From Bryobacteraceae bacterium (GTDB taxonomy: Bacteria; Acidobacteriota; Terriglobia; Bryobacterales; Bryobacteraceae): a stretch of 6,018 bases of DNA. Under the pieces are notes generated by a model, which was given only the letters and a program-made list of their open reading frames with translations, did not search any database and had not been told where the DNA came from. Both the position numbers and the translations under genes were made by a program. Every line of letters starts with the position of its first letter. Within the stretch, counting starts at the first letter, position 1. Location: positions 1-6,018 of the forward strand of contig JANXXV010000898.1 of assembly GCA_025350445.1 (NCBI GenBank), in the 5' to 3' direction. Below are positions 5,434 through 6,018 of the stretch, in pieces.

Positions 5434-6018
5434 ATCATCCGGCCTCTTCATCTCATCAGCCCACTGTGGATCGCCATCGCAGCACTCGCTCAGGAAGCCC
5501 CAAAGCCCGCCCCGGAGGAAGCCAAGTCAGTGGTTGCCGTCCCGCTTCCCGCTGCCACAACGCCGGCAACGCGCACCGAACTCAACCTTCTGGGCCGCAC
5601 CGACACCAACTCCGGCGAGAGCCGCCGCAACGAAAACGTTCAGTTCAACCCGATCGACAATAACGCACTCAAAGAACTGAAGGCCCGCATGGGAGCCACC
5701 GCAACTATAGTCAGCGCGTTTGAGCCCGACCGCAATTATTGGGGAGGTGAATTCGGAGATCGTCCCTCCTCGCCCCTCCACCTCACCCCTCAAAGCGTTC
5801 GCGCCATTCACGGTACTGTTTACGAGACCCACAACAACAGCATCTTCAGCGCCCGATCTTTCTTCCAGGCAGGCGCCGTGAAACCAGCCCATCAGAACGA
5901 CTATGGCTTCACCGTGACCGCGCCTCTTTGGGCCGGTGCCAGCCTCTCCGTCGATGCCAGCCAGCAACGCATCCGCGGCAGTGTCAACGGAAACGTGTTG
6001 GTGCCCACCGCCGCCGAG
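5434..6018 (+). CDS. TonB-receptor-like outer-membrane protein, N-terminal part, atypical start
   Basis: The frame is open to the right edge (195 codons from 5434) and runs on the plus strand three bases after the dehydrogenase stop. It reads IIRPLHLISPLWIAIAALAQ, a good signal peptide, followed by a proline-rich linker, TELNLLGRTDTNSGESRR (about 48-65), GATATIVSAFEPDRNYW (about 86-102), and HNNSIFSARSFFQ (about 133-145) with VKPAHQNDYG and a beta-rich run ending in NGNVLVP. The HNNSIFSARSFFQ and GSVNGNVLVP blocks are ones I associate with TonB-dependent-receptor-like proteins of Acidobacteria, so an outer-membrane plug/barrel protein is likely; the transported substrate is unknown. The start is the odd point: only ATC 5434/5437 or CTG 5464 would keep the signal peptide, while GTG 5530, which has its own GGAGGA ten bases upstream, would remove it. 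The opposite-strand open frame at 5527-5967 is a shadow. Confidence 0.8.
   Translation, partial: MIRPLHLISPLWIAIAALAQEAPKPAPEEAKSVVAVPLPAATTPATRTELNLLGRTDTNSGESRRNENVQFNPIDNNALKELKARMGATATIVSAFEPDRNYWGGEFGDRPSSPLHLTPQSVRAIHGTVYETHNNSIFSARSFFQAGAVKPAHQNDYGFTVTAPLWAGASLSVDASQQRIRGSVNGNVLVPTAAE

Noticed and set aside
5527..5967. A 146-codon minus-strand open frame at the right end
   Set aside because: The plus strand carries the receptor-like frame with a signal peptide and conserved blocks, and this frame is its shadow.
1..6018. tRNA, rRNA, CRISPR array, transposase, toxin-antitoxin or defence genes
   Set aside because: None was seen on reading both strands. The repeats found are a gene-scale duplication and short dyads, not spaced arrays or terminal inverted repeats.

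Overview
The window most likely comes from an Acidobacteriota chromosome of the Bryobacteraceae / Candidatus Solibacter type. The reasons are GC-rich coding, a Tat-exported Gfo/Idh/MocA oxidoreductase, tandem secreted proteins of a family common in Acidobacteria, and a TonB-receptor-like outer-membrane protein of a kind I associate with this group. The taxonomic call rests on remembered family patterns, not on a search.

Layout, left to right. (1) 1-453, minus: the first 151 codons of a secreted protein of unknown function that runs off the left edge. (2) 454-886: no intact gene, only wreckage: a decayed copy of the start (and possibly the end) of the Gfo/Idh/MocA gene, a short hairpin/dispersed-repeat-like patch, and a decayed internal piece of the gene at 1-453. 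(3) 887-2881, minus: a two-gene operon of secreted paralogs 15 bp apart. (4) 2882-3079: a divergent intergenic region with a perfect hairpin next to the operon's ribosome binding site and a second copy of the sequence found at 437-475. (5) 3080-6018, plus: three closely packed genes, a Tat-exported Gfo/Idh/MocA oxidoreductase, a short-chain-type acyl-CoA dehydrogenase, and the first part of a TonB-receptor-like protein whose best-placed start is the non-standard codon ATC.

The main structural story is a tandem duplication with reciprocal decay. A divergent pair (secreted gene on minus, oxidoreductase on plus) seems to have been duplicated. The left copy kept the secreted gene and lost the oxidoreductase; the right copy kept the oxidoreductase and lost the secreted gene. 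The two-gene paralog operon now sits between two fragments of the lost secreted gene. The three plus-strand genes look co-transcribed from their spacing, but they share no obvious pathway. I found no RNA genes, CRISPR array, transposase, or clear novel multi-gene system.
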